This document shows, one piece after another, positions 7,834 through 16,785 of a DNA stretch of 26,060 nucleotides. Where the stretch lies: assembly GCA_902762335.1 (NCBI GenBank), contig CACWNZ010000001.1, positions 1-26,060 on the forward strand. Reading direction: 5' to 3'. Source of the stretch: an uncultured Ruminococcus sp. Lineage in GTDB: Bacteria > Bacillota > Clostridia > Oscillospirales > Acutalibacteraceae. Within the stretch, counting starts at the first letter, position 1; every line of letters starts with the position of its first letter. The notes under the pieces were generated by a model. It saw nothing but the letters and a program-made list of their open reading frames with translations. It searched no databases and was not told where the DNA came from. The position numbers and the translations under genes are program-made.

Positions 7834-8610
7834 ATGAAGATCAGAAACCTGACGGCAGGAATATGCGCCGCGCTCCTGATAGCTGCGGCGGCAGGGTGCG
7901 GAGGAACAGCAAAAAACAAGAGCAGTACGGCTTCCGCTGATACAGTATCGCAGACGGCTGCATTCACCACTCCCGGAGAGCGCCTTTCCCGGCTCCCGCA
8001 GGCTTCTCCCGAATGGGTAACGAAGCTTGCTGCCGCGCAAAACGCAAAGCAGCTGTTTATCGTGGCAGGATACGAGGGCTCGACGGCATGGGTATCAATG
8101 CATGAAAGGGATACCGACGGTAATTGGAAAATGACAGCCTCTACCCCCGGCTATATCGGCAGGGCGGGACTCGGCAAGACGAAGGAGGGTGACGCAAAAA
8201 CGCCCGTAGGCACCTTCCGCTTCAACAGGGCGTTCGGTATTGCCGACGATCCCGGCTGCGCCATACCGTATATCAAGGCTGATGACGACACCTATTGGTC
8301 GGGCGACAGCAAAATAAGCTATAATCAGTTGGTCAGTCTGAAGGATCACCCCGATCTCAACACCGCCGACAGCGAGCATATCCTTGATTATCAGTATCAG
8401 TATCAATACTGTCTGAATATCAGCTACAACGAGAGCGGAACGGCGGGCGCGGGGTCCGCTATATTCCTGCACTGTCTCGGCGACAGAAAGCCCTTTACGG
8501 GAGGCTGCGTTGCGATACCCGAGGAGCAGATGTATTTCGTTATGCGGCACGTCGACCCCGAATGTGTCGTGGTTATAGATTCAATGGAAAGCCTCGGCGC
8601 GGAGTTCTGA
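7834..8610 (+). CDS. Lipoprotein L,D-transpeptidase-family protein (YkuD domain)
   Basis: The 258-residue product begins with a lipoprotein signal peptide whose lipobox ends AAAGC, so Cys22 should be lipidated and the enzyme held on the outer face of the membrane. A low-complexity Ser/Thr/Ala linker (about 25-45) follows. The C-terminal half has the YkuD catalytic signature: His213 and, 12 residues on, TGGCVAIP with the nucleophile Cys225. Such enzymes make 3-3 peptidoglycan cross-links or trim stem peptides using a cysteine. AGGAGAGGG lies 5 bases before the ATG, and a strong terminator follows, so it is probably monocistronic. A short YQYQYQY repeat (about 188-194) is unexplained. Exact activity (transpeptidase or carboxypeptidase) is not decided by the sequence. 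Confidence 0.88.
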   Translation: MKIRNLTAGICAALLIAAAAGCGGTAKNKSSTASADTVSQTAAFTTPGERLSRLPQASPEWVTKLAAAQNAKQLFIVAGYEGSTAWVSMHERDTDGNWKMTASTPGYIGRAGLGKTKEGDAKTPVGTFRFNRAFGIADDPGCAIPYIKADDDTYWSGDSKISYNQLVSLKDHPDLNTADSEHILDYQYQYQYCLNISYNESGTAGAGSAIFLHCLGDRKPFTGGCVAIPEEQMYFVMRHVDPECVVVIDSMESLGAEF

Positions 8611-8629
8611 ACGCAGATGAGCGCCCGAA

Positions 8630-8663
8630 GGGCTGCCGTACAAAGCGTTACGGCAGCCCTTTT
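8630..8663 (+). terminator. Terminator after the L,D-transpeptidase gene
   Basis: A perfect 11-base stem, GGGCTGCCGTA (8630-8640) with TACGGCAGCCC (8649-8659), has an 8-base loop and is followed by TTTT. The reverse strand has only a weak T-run (CTTCGG...), so the plus direction is the main use. Confidence 0.85.
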
Positions 8664-8664
8664 G

Positions 8665-9228
8665 TCAGTCCTTTGCAGCCCAGACCGCGCAGTACGCCTG
8701 TGTTCTTGCGGCAAAGCGATGTTCCCTGAGAAGCCCGCGCACCTCTGCTTTAGTGTACCATGCGGCGCTTATCTCCTCGACCTCGGAGCTGCTTTTCTCT
8801 ATAGTACCCTCTGCCGTTCCCAGCACTACGGCGCCCGTTTCGTTTGAAAAGCCCACGGCGGAATAGCTCTCCTTCCAGGTCTCCTTTATCTCCGTCAGCC
8901 TCAGACCCGTCTCCTCTCTGAGCTCCCTTGCGGCGGCCTCGCAGAGAGTCTCGCCCTCGTCGATAAGCCCTGCGGGGAAATTATATATGCGTTCCCCCAC
9001 TGCCATGCGGAACTCGTAATTGAGCAGTATCCTCTCGCCCGCGCCGTCGTGCATTATCATGATAACGGCGTCGGGCTTTTTTTCGTTAAGCTCCGATTGC
9101 CGCTTTATATCGGGGTCACGGCTTATCATCTCGTATATTTTTTTGCCGCCGCTCTCCGTCTCGTAATCTATGCTGTAGCAGGTGATATATTCGCCCTGAT
9201 ATTCCTTTTTTATGCCCTTGAATATCAT
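8665..9228 (-). CDS. Nudix hydrolase, ADP-ribose pyrophosphatase-like
   Basis: The 187-residue product has a perfect Nudix box, G-x5-E-x7-REL-x-EETG-L, at about 87-109; the glutamates bind the Mg ions for diphosphate hydrolysis. Length and the PAGLIDEGE sequence are typical of ADP-ribose/nucleoside-diphosphate-sugar hydrolases, but specificity cannot be read from the sequence. The ATG has AAGGGG 7 bases upstream. The stop of the nitrilase-like gene (TGA) lies right at this start (TGATATG), so the two are translationally coupled. The coupling suggests a joint task, possibly removal of a nucleotide-type or amide metabolite. Confidence 0.92.
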   Translation of the reverse strand: MIFKGIKKEYQGEYITCYSIDYETESGGKKIYEMISRDPDIKRQSELNEKKPDAVIMIMHDGAGERILLNYEFRMAVGERIYNFPAGLIDEGETLCEAAARELREETGLRLTEIKETWKESYSAVGFSNETGAVVLGTAEGTIEKSSSEVEEISAAWYTKAEVRGLLREHRFAARTQAYCAVWAAKD

Positions 9229-9229
9229 A

Positions 9230-10633
9230 TCAAACGCCCCTTATCGTCTCAAAATAAATACAGTCCCCGCCGCACCTGCCTTCAAAGGCTCCGCCGCAGA
9301 CGGGCATTTCGCAGAGCTTGTGCGAATCGTCGTCATTCCGTCCTATCCTCTTGCGGACGTAGCCGATATTCCTGAAATTATCCTCCTTGCCCTTTTTTAT
9401 GGCGGCGCAGGTATTTATCCATATAACGTTGCAGTCGTCATGGGCGCACAGGTCGAAAGACTGTCGGAAATCGTAGGAGCCCGTTGAAAAGGACGGAACG
9501 ATTATCAGCGTGAGCCTGAAGCAGCGCATGAGCTGCTCCATATATTTTGTCGTAAGAAAATCCTTGCATATAAGGATAGCGATCCGCCCTATCCCCTCGT
9601 AATGCAGGATATTTACCACTAAATTGGTTTTTATATCCTCTAAAAAGGCTTCTCCGTCCTGCTCCCTGCGGTAAGGATACTGCTTGCTCTGACAGCAGAC
9701 CTCGTCTCCGAAGCGGTCAAGCACGGTGACGGTATTCATACTATTTTCCCATACGGACGGCAGTATTATGAGCGAGGGCATTTTTTCCCGCTCCGAAGGC
9801 GGCAGGGCTTTCAGTCTGCCGCGGATATGATCCCGTGTCGCGCGGTTGCCGAGCAGCTCGGGAAAGACCATGATATCGCAGCCGTTTTCGGCGGCGTGCA
9901 GAAGCCTGCGCCATATCGCGCGGTTGTCCTCATCAAAGCTGCGGCTGTCGTATTCTATGCCGAGATACTGTATATCGTCTCGGATATAGGACAGCTCGGT
10001 ATAATGCTTTTCACGGCGCAGGGGAGATACGGCGACCCTTAAGCAGCCTCGGGACGAAAGACCCTGAAAGAGTCTGTCCGACAGAAAAATATGCTTATCG
10101 ATGAGCTCTCCGAGGACAGTGTTTTCGATGAGAAGGAAATTGAACAGGAAATTATCGAGTCTGTTATATGAATTTGAAAGCCTGTGACTGCGCTCCCATA
10201 CGCAGGAGCAGCGCGGCAGAAGCCCTATACCTACGGTCTCGCGGTTGGTATTCAGCACCACCGAAAAATCATCGCGCTGATAAGCCGCTATCCTTTCAAG
10301 CAGCAGCCCCTTCATAGCCTCGTCAAGAGTCTGCGCAAGAACTATCATGGCATAAGGCTCTCCCCTGCCCGCGAGCGCCGTAATATATCCCTCAAGCGCG
10401 GAATACAGACCCTCGCAGAGATCGCCGTCCCTCAGCCGACGAACACGGAGCGTCTTCCGTTCCGCAGGCGTATCCTCAAACAGCGCAGAGACGTTTACGG
10501 AAATATCACGGAGCATTTCCTCCCTGCGCTTGCGGCTGAGACAGCTGAATCTCACAAACAGAGACTCGTCAGGGCAGGAGCTTATTATCCTTGAGCACAG
10601 CTCCGCCAATATATTGCATATCCGCGTTATCAT
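9230..10633 (-). CDS. Nitrilase-superfamily (C-N hydrolase) protein with unknown N-terminal domain
   Basis: The C-terminal half (about 198-467) is a carbon-nitrogen hydrolase domain. The likely triad is Glu259 (MVFPELLG), Lys317 (QSKQYPY) and Cys356 (ILICKDF). These enzymes hydrolyse amides or nitriles through a cysteine thioester. The first 195 residues match no domain I know; they are mostly helical in appearance with many Arg and Leu. At 467 residues it is much longer than free-standing nitrilases (about 270-330). The ATG has GGAGGGG upstream. It is coupled to a Nudix hydrolase gene and diverges from the NRPS. Nitrilase domains with N-terminal extensions also occur in some reverse-transcriptase defence proteins, but no reverse transcriptase motif is present here. 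The substrate is unknown. Confidence 0.78.
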   Translation of the reverse strand: MITRICNILAELCSRIISSCPDESLFVRFSCLSRKRREEMLRDISVNVSALFEDTPAERKTLRVRRLRDGDLCEGLYSALEGYITALAGRGEPYAMIVLAQTLDEAMKGLLLERIAAYQRDDFSVVLNTNRETVGIGLLPRCSCVWERSHRLSNSYNRLDNFLFNFLLIENTVLGELIDKHIFLSDRLFQGLSSRGCLRVAVSPLRREKHYTELSYIRDDIQYLGIEYDSRSFDEDNRAIWRRLLHAAENGCDIMVFPELLGNRATRDHIRGRLKALPPSEREKMPSLIILPSVWENSMNTVTVLDRFGDEVCCQSKQYPYRREQDGEAFLEDIKTNLVVNILHYEGIGRIAILICKDFLTTKYMEQLMRCFRLTLIIVPSFSTGSYDFRQSFDLCAHDDCNVIWINTCAAIKKGKEDNFRNIGYVRKRIGRNDDDSHKLCEMPVCGGAFEGRCGGDCIYFETIRGV

Positions 10634-10690
10634 GACCGTTCCCCTCCGTTCTCGGACGATCTGCCGCCCGCGTGTTTTGGGACTGCTCTA

Positions 10691-10719
10691 ATTGTAGCAT
10701 TTTCGGCGGGGTATATCAA
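10691..10719 (-). promoter_or_regulatory. Promoter of the nitrilase-Nudix pair
   Basis: On the minus strand TTGATA (10714-10719), a 17-base spacer and TACAAT (10691-10696) with TG one base before it, about 58 bases before the ATG. Confidence 0.7.
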
Positions 10720-10777
10720 CGGAAAAACGGGATACCCGTAAAAATTTTTGCTGCGTTGTGTATATATACGGATCTTC

Positions 10778-10806
10778 TTGCACATTGTCCAAATTTATGG
10801 TATGAT
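10778..10806 (+). promoter_or_regulatory. Promoter of the NRPS operon
   Basis: TTGCAC (10778-10783), exactly 17 bases and TATGAT (10801-10806) lie 37 bases before the NRPS start. A short palindrome GTATATATAC (10760-10769) sits just upstream of the -35. The divergent nitrilase promoter is about 60 bases away, so a shared regulator is possible. The promoter looks like the housekeeping class; I see no alternative-sigma consensus. Confidence 0.7.
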
Positions 10807-10842
10807 AATATCATTAAATTACCGTATCAAAGGAGTTTTCTT

Positions 10843-13800
10843 ATGAGCAGTATTATCGAAAGAATACAAAAAAACATAGCGGACTATCCCGACCACGAAG
10901 TAATCGTCGATCAGGGCGAGAACAACAGCTTCACCTACCGTGAGTTCGATCTTTATGCCGCAAGAGTCGCCGCAAGGCTCAAAAAGCAGGGTGTAACAAG
11001 AGGTGATTTTGTCACCATCGAGCTTCCGAGAAACAAGGAGTATATCGCCTCAATGTACGCCGTATGGAGAGTCGGAGCGGCATTTGCGCCCCTGTCTCCG
11101 GCATATCCGGCGGAGCGTCTTGAATTTATCCGCAATGACTGCGACGCAAAGGCGGTCATCAATGAAAAATTCCTGCGTGACATCGAAAACGAGGAGCCGT
11201 TTTATGATATTGTGACACCCCGTCCGGAGGACCCTTCACTGCTGATATATACCTCGGGCTCTACGGGAAAGCCGAAGGGCGTTCTGCATACCCACGCGGG
11301 CATAGAGGATTCCATTGCAAGATACTCCGACTACGCAAAGCCGCCTATGGGCTTCCGCGCGGCACTCGGCGCGCCGTTTACCTTTGTCGCATCGGTACAG
11401 GGCGTATTTGCTCCGCTTTGTTCGTGTCTCACGGCGTATCTCATGCCCTATCAGGCAATGCGCGACCCCGTTCTCCTTGCCGATTATATCTATGAAAACA
11501 AGATAAACCGCACCTTTATCAGCCCGAAAATGCTCAAGGTGTTCAAGCCCAAGGGCGATTCACTCAAGGTGGTCTATACGGGCAGTGAGCGCGTCAGCAA
11601 TACCTACAGCGACGACTTTGAGATAATCGTCAGCTACGGTCAGACGGAATCCGCAGGCGCCGTAATGATGTTCAAACTTGACAGGAAATACGAAAACACG
11701 CCGATCGGCAAGCCTATCGGAGATATACGCATACATATACTTGACGAAAACGGCAGCGAAGCCGACGAGGGCGAGCTTTGTCTTGCGGGAATATTTGCGG
11801 AGTGCTACCTCAATCTTCCCGAGCAGACCGCCAAGACCTTTATCGACAATCCCTTTGCCGACGAGGACGGCTATAAAAAGCTGCTCAGAACAGGAGATAT
11901 CGTCAAAAAGGGTGAGGACGGCAATATCATCTATCTCAACCGCAGGGATTGGATGGTCAAGATAAACGGTCAGCGCGTTGAGCCGGGTGAAATAGAGGCT
12001 ATCATCAAGAGCACCGACGGCATACATGACGCCGCGCTCAAGGACTTCAAGAATCAGTACGGTCAGGTATATCTTGTCGCCTATTACGTTGAGAGCTCAC
12101 CCGTCAATGCCGATGATATAAAGGCGGCTATCTCCAAAAAGCTGCCGCCCTATATGATACCCGCCTTCTTTGTGCGTCTTGACAAGCTGCCCGTAAACGC
12201 AAACGGAAAGCTGGACAGAAACGCCCTTATCGCTCCCGAGGCAGGCAGCTTCAAGACCGACTATATCGCTCCCGAAACCGATATGCAGAAGGTGCTGTGT
12301 TCCGCCTTTGAAGCCGTTCTCGGTGTTGAGAACGTGGGCATTGACGACGATTTCTTCGCTCTCGGCGGCGATTCTATCAAGTGCGCCATGACTGCGGCAA
12401 AGTGCGGCGTGTATAAAATTTCCACCGCAGATATCTTTGCCGGAAAGACTCCCCGCATGATAGAGCGTCTGCTCATTCAGAAGGCGTCTGCAAAGAGCGT
12501 TGTCAAAAAGGAAAAGAAAGCAAGGATATATCCGCTGACCCCCTCGGAAAGAGGAATGTATCTTGAACAGAAGCTGAACGAAAAGTCGGTAGTCTATAAT
12601 CTGAATATCGCCGCTATCATAAAAGGCTCAGATATTGAAAAGATAAAAGAAGCTCTTAATGCCGTTTTCAGGGCTCACGAGGCGTTCTACTCCTATTACG
12701 GCGAAGAAAACGGTCTGCCCGTTCGTATTCTCTCCGACAAGCTGCCCGAGATCAAGGAAAAGACCGCCGCAACCCGTGAGGAAGTCATTGACATAATAGA
12801 CAGCTATGCGGAGCCCTTCGACCTCAATACGGGCATTCCCGTCAGACCTACTCTCTATTCCGTCGCGGACGGCAGCGTGATACTTCATCTCGCGATACAT
12901 CATATCGCCTTTGACGGCGGCTCGGCAAAGACCTTTGTAAGCGAGCTGATCGACGGTCTTAACGGCAAAGAGATCACCGCCGCCGAGATAGACCTCTCCG
13001 ACCTCTACAGCGACAGCCTTGAAGCAAAATATGAGAGCGGTCTGAAATATTACAGAGAGATTTTCTCGGACGGCGTACCCGTGAACGAAATGCCCACAAA
13101 GGGCAAGCGTCCGAAGGTGCATCCGCTTTCCGACCGTCAGATCGACTTTGATATAGACAACGAAAAGCTGAAAGCAATCGACAATACCGCCCGCAAATTC
13201 AGCGTGACGGAGTTTGAGCTGATCTTCTCGGCTGTGTCCATGACCCTCGGAAAATACACCTCGTCCGAGGACGTGGTTTTAGGCATTCCCACAAATATGC
13301 GCCCCAACGGCGCCGATAACGTCATCGGTATGTTCGTCAACACCGCTCCCGTCCGTGTACGCCCGAAGCGTAACGCGGAAATTCAGGATTATTTGCAGAG
13401 TGTCAGCGAAGCCGTGCGCAGCGTGACATACGGCGCATATCTGCCCTTTGAGGACGTTGTTGCCGAATTTGTAAAGCAACGTGACGAGTCCCGCAACCCA
13501 ATGTTTGACGTGAGCGTCAACTTCATGTGGAATCCGCCAGCCTACAACAAGGACGGTCTGAGCGTTGAGATGTATTCGCCTCTCCAGAAGATGAGCCGCG
13601 ATATCGGCATCGTCATACGCAAGGGCGCAAAGGGTCTGCACTTTATGGTGCAGTATTCCTCGGAGCTTTTTGAGGATACCCTGATAGAGAACTTCATCGA
13701 GCAGCTCAGATCGGCAATCGATCTGCTCGGCACGGCAGCAACGGTAAGAGATGCTCTTGTCCTTCCCGAAAAGCAGAAGGAACAGCTTGAGAAATTCGCC

Positions 13801-16773
13801 GTTGAAGCCGAAGAGGAAATACCCGTAACGCTGCTGCACAAGCTCTTTGAAAAGAGCGTTTCCGAAAACAAAGACAAGACCGCGCTCATCGCAAAGGACT
13901 GCACACTTACATACGATGAACTGAACAAGAGGGCAAATATCGTTGCCCATAACCTGATAGACAGGGGTATAAAAACAGGAGACAGCGTAGCCCTTCTTCT
14001 GCCGAGAGAAAGCTGCTTCTTTGCCTGTATGTTCGGCGTTAACAAGGCGGGAGCGGCGTTCATACCCTGCGACCCGCAGTACCCCGCAGACAGGATAAAC
14101 CATATCATTACCGACTCCGAAGCATCATTTATCATCACCACAGCCGACAAGCTTGCGGATTATCCCGCCGACAAGGCTATCAATGTTGAGGACATCACAA
14201 AGGGCGCTCAGACGGAGAATCCCGATGTAGAGATGAGCGACCGGGAGCTTGCGTATATGATCTATACCTCAGGCTCCACCGGAAAGCCCAAGGGCGTTAT
14301 GCTCCGGCACAGAGGTATCTGCAACTATCTCATGCCCCACCCCGCAAATTCACATATCTATTATCTGAAAAACAATGTCAGCACCTATCTTTCCGTGACG
14401 ACCGTCTCCTTTGATATGTCATTTAAGGAACACACGGCAGCCTTCTGCAACGGCAAGACCCTTGTGTTTGCCGGCGAGGACGAGATGAATGACCCCCGCG
14501 CCCTTGCCGAGCTTATGGAAAAGTACAATGTTGACTGTATAAACGCGACCCCGTCAAGACTCCAGCAGTATCTTGAATATACTCCGTTCAAGACTGTCCT
14601 TTCAAAGTGCCGTCTTGTCATGTCCGGCGGCGAGGGATATCCCATGTCCCTGCGCGACACAATAAAGGAATGTTCAAAAGAAATAAAAATAGTCAATACC
14701 TACGGTCCTACCGAGATCACCGTCTCCTGTAACGCGGCGGACCTTACAAACGCTTCTCAGGTCACCGTCGGCAGACCGCTGCTGAATTATAACGAGGTCA
14801 TCGTTGATAAATTCGGAGACGTATCGCCCTACGGCGTTGTGGGTGAGCTTTATATCGGCGGCGTGGGAGTTGCAAAGGGATACCGCAATCTGCCCGAAAA
14901 GACAGCGCAGGCATTTGTTGAGTTCGGCGGTCAGCGGATGTACCGCTCCGGCGACTATGCAAAGTGGGACAAGGACGGAAACGTGCATATCCTCGGCAGA
15001 CTTGACAGTCAGGTCAAGCTCCGTGGACTGCGTATAGAGCTGGGCGAAATTGAAGGGCTTATCGCACAGCAGCCCCACATCAAGAAGGTCGCAGTAATCA
15101 TCCGCAAGCTCAGCGGTCAGGAGAATCTCTGTGCCTACTTTACCGCCGATACCGAAATTGATATAAATGCACTCAGGGATGAGCTGAAAAAGCACCTGAC
15201 CCATTATATGATACCCACTGCATATCTCCAGATGAACGAAATGCCCATGACCGCCAACGGCAAGACCGACACCAAAATGCTGCCCGACCCCGTTCCCGTT
15301 AGCCTCGGAGAATACGTCGCTCCCGCTAACAAGACCGAGGAGTTCTTCTGCGAGTCCTTCAGAAAGGTGCTTAAGCTTGACCGTGTGGGCGCTACCGATG
15401 ACTTCTTTGAGATAGGCGGCACCTCGCTGATCGTTACTTCAGTCGTACTTGACGCGTCCGAAAACGGCTTCAGCATAACCTACGGCGACGTATTCAAATA
15501 TACCACCCCGAGAGCCCTTGCTGAGCTCTTCAAGGACGGAGAGGTCAACGACACAAACAAGCTGTTTGATTTTGAGGGCTATGACTATTCAAAGATAAAC
15601 GAGCTGCTGTCAAAGAACAACGTTGAAGCCTTCCGCAGCGGAGAAATAAAAGAGCTCGGGAATGTACTCATCACCGGCGCAACCGGCTATATGGGCGCTC
15701 ACCTGCTTGCTGAGTACCTCAAGCGTGAAAGCGGCAAAGCATACTGTATGGTGCGAAAGGGCAGGTTTGATTCCGCCGCCGAGCGCCTTGAGAACATGAT
15801 GTTCTATTACTTCGGCTCTGATCTTGAAGAAGAATTCAAAAGCCGCGTTGAGGTGCTGAACGGCGACGTTACCGACTACAAATACTTTGAGCCCTTTGAG
15901 ACTCTGCCGATAAACACCGTGTTCAACTGCGCGGCAAACGTAAAGCACTTCTCCAACGGCACAGACATCGAAGACATCAACGTAGGCGGCGCCGTCAACT
16001 GCATAAAGCTCTGCCGGAAACTGAGCGCAAGGCTGATACACTTTTCCACCGTTTCCGTTTCGGGAACAACAGACGACATTTCCAAGCTCAGCCGCCGCGA
16101 GCTTGACGAGCAGACGCTCTATTACGGTCAGACCCTCGACAACAAATACACCTCCTCAAAGCTCATGGGTGAGCGCATGGTGCTTGAAGCCGCCGCAGAA
16201 GGACTTGACGCAAAGGTCATTCGCGTAGGCACTCTTGCCGCCCGCGAATCCGACGGCGAGTTCCAGATAAACTTCCTCACCAACAACTTTATGGGACGTC
16301 TGCGCTCCTACAGCCTGCTCGGCTGCTTCCCCTACAGCATGATAGAGAATCAGGTATGCATGGGACCGATAGACCGTTCCTGCGAAGCCTTCCTCAAGCT
16401 TGCAAAGACCCCGAAGGAATGCTGCGTGTTCAATGCGGTAAACAACCACACACTTCCGCTTGGCGATATTATCCGTCAGATGAACGAAAACGGCAGCAAG
16501 GTAGATTTTGTAGAGTACGAGGAATTTGCCGCGGCTCTGCACGAAGCCCAGAAAGACCCGGACAAAGCCGCAATTCTCTCAAGTATGACGGCGTATATGA
16601 ACACCGCTCACGGCAAAAAGATAGTCGCCCTGCCCTTCAACGCCCACTATACCACACAGATACTCGCCCGCATGGGCTTCTTCTGGAATGCAAGCAACGA
16701 AAAATACGTGGGTGACTTCATCAACGTACTGCGCGGCTTCCTGTTCTTCCGCAAGGACAATCTCAAAAGATAA
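10843..16773 (+). CDS. Dimodular NRPS, A-PCP-C-A-PCP-R, reductive release
   Basis: The 1,976-residue synthetase has: A1 (about 1-460; YTSGSTGKPKG near 135-145, YGQTE, RTGD, NANGKLDR near 451); PCP1 (LGGDSIK, arm site Ser511); C (about 560-985; HHIAFDGG, H686, H687, D691); A2 (about 995-1490; YTSGSTGKPKG near 1140, YGPTE, NGKTD); PCP2 (GGTSL, Ser1528); and an NAD(P)H reductase (from about 1605; TGATGYMG at 1611-1618, Y1769-x3-K1773). The reductase should release the chain as an aldehyde (or alcohol). In A1 the A4 motif reads FVAS rather than FDAS, so the residue that holds the amino group of amino acids is Val; A2 has a normal FDMS with Lys two or three residues later. There is no loading C domain. 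The ATG has AAAGGAG upstream and a good promoter; the frame is open 57 codons further up but that part is promoter DNA. The MATE gene follows after 12 bases. Confidence 0.96.
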   Translation: MSSIIERIQKNIADYPDHEVIVDQGENNSFTYREFDLYAARVAARLKKQGVTRGDFVTIELPRNKEYIASMYAVWRVGAAFAPLSPAYPAERLEFIRNDCDAKAVINEKFLRDIENEEPFYDIVTPRPEDPSLLIYTSGSTGKPKGVLHTHAGIEDSIARYSDYAKPPMGFRAALGAPFTFVASVQGVFAPLCSCLTAYLMPYQAMRDPVLLADYIYENKINRTFISPKMLKVFKPKGDSLKVVYTGSERVSNTYSDDFEIIVSYGQTESAGAVMMFKLDRKYENTPIGKPIGDIRIHILDENGSEADEGELCLAGIFAECYLNLPEQTAKTFIDNPFADEDGYKKLLRTGDIVKKGEDGNIIYLNRRDWMVKINGQRVEPGEIEAIIKSTDGIHDAALKDFKNQYGQVYLVAYYVESSPVNADDIKAAISKKLPPYMIPAFFVRLDKLPVNANGKLDRNALIAPEAGSFKTDYIAPETDMQKVLCSAFEAVLGVENVGIDDDFFALGGDSIKCAMTAAKCGVYKISTADIFAGKTPRMIERLLIQKASAKSVVKKEKKARIYPLTPSERGMYLEQKLNEKSVVYNLNIAAIIKGSDIEKIKEALNAVFRAHEAFYSYYGEENGLPVRILSDKLPEIKEKTAATREEVIDIIDSYAEPFDLNTGIPVRPTLYSVADGSVILHLAIHHIAFDGGSAKTFVSELIDGLNGKEITAAEIDLSDLYSDSLEAKYESGLKYYREIFSDGVPVNEMPTKGKRPKVHPLSDRQIDFDIDNEKLKAIDNTARKFSVTEFELIFSAVSMTLGKYTSSEDVVLGIPTNMRPNGADNVIGMFVNTAPVRVRPKRNAEIQDYLQSVSEAVRSVTYGAYLPFEDVVAEFVKQRDESRNPMFDVSVNFMWNPPAYNKDGLSVEMYSPLQKMSRDIGIVIRKGAKGLHFMVQYSSELFEDTLIENFIEQLRSAIDLLGTAATVRDALVLPEKQKEQLEKFAVEAEEEIPVTLLHKLFEKSVSENKDKTALIAKDCTLTYDELNKRANIVAHNLIDRGIKTGDSVALLLPRESCFFACMFGVNKAGAAFIPCDPQYPADRINHIITDSEASFIITTADKLADYPADKAINVEDITKGAQTENPDVEMSDRELAYMIYTSGSTGKPKGVMLRHRGICNYLMPHPANSHIYYLKNNVSTYLSVTTVSFDMSFKEHTAAFCNGKTLVFAGEDEMNDPRALAELMEKYNVDCINATPSRLQQYLEYTPFKTVLSKCRLVMSGGEGYPMSLRDTIKECSKEIKIVNTYGPTEITVSCNAADLTNASQVTVGRPLLNYNEVIVDKFGDVSPYGVVGELYIGGVGVAKGYRNLPEKTAQAFVEFGGQRMYRSGDYAKWDKDGNVHILGRLDSQVKLRGLRIELGEIEGLIAQQPHIKKVAVIIRKLSGQENLCAYFTADTEIDINALRDELKKHLTHYMIPTAYLQMNEMPMTANGKTDTKMLPDPVPVSLGEYVAPANKTEEFFCESFRKVLKLDRVGATDDFFEIGGTSLIVTSVVLDASENGFSITYGDVFKYTTPRALAELFKDGEVNDTNKLFDFEGYDYSKINELLSKNNVEAFRSGEIKELGNVLITGATGYMGAHLLAEYLKRESGKAYCMVRKGRFDSAAERLENMMFYYFGSDLEEEFKSRVEVLNGDVTDYKYFEPFETLPINTVFNCAANVKHFSNGTDIEDINVGGAVNCIKLCRKLSARLIHFSTVSVSGTTDDISKLSRRELDEQTLYYGQTLDNKYTSSKLMGERMVLEAAAEGLDAKVIRVGTLAARESDGEFQINFLTNNFMGRLRSYSLLGCFPYSMIENQVCMGPIDRSCEAFLKLAKTPKECCVFNAVNNHTLPLGDIIRQMNENGSKVDFVEYEEFAAALHEAQKDPDKAAILSSMTAYMNTAHGKKIVALPFNAHYTTQILARMGFFWNASNEKYVGDFINVLRGFLFFRKDNLKR

Positions 16774-16785
16774 GGGGGCTGAAAT

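Noticed and set aside
8380..8415. Short tandem repeat coding for YQYQYQY in the L,D-transpeptidase
   Set aside because: Only three units and no frameshift; not enough to suggest phase variation.
9230..10633. Nitrilase-type protein as part of a reverse-transcriptase defence system
   Set aside because: No reverse-transcriptase motif (such as Y-x-D-D) is present in it or in neighbouring genes.
10672..10842. 57-codon in-frame extension before the NRPS
   Set aside because: It runs through the promoter (TTGCAC-17-TATGAT), has no ribosome site and no adenylation-domain similarity; the ATG at 10843 has AAAGGAG.
13279..14103. 274-codon minus-strand frame inside the NRPS
   Set aside because: A shadow of the condensation-adenylation region; codon and composition evidence favours the plus-strand synthetase.
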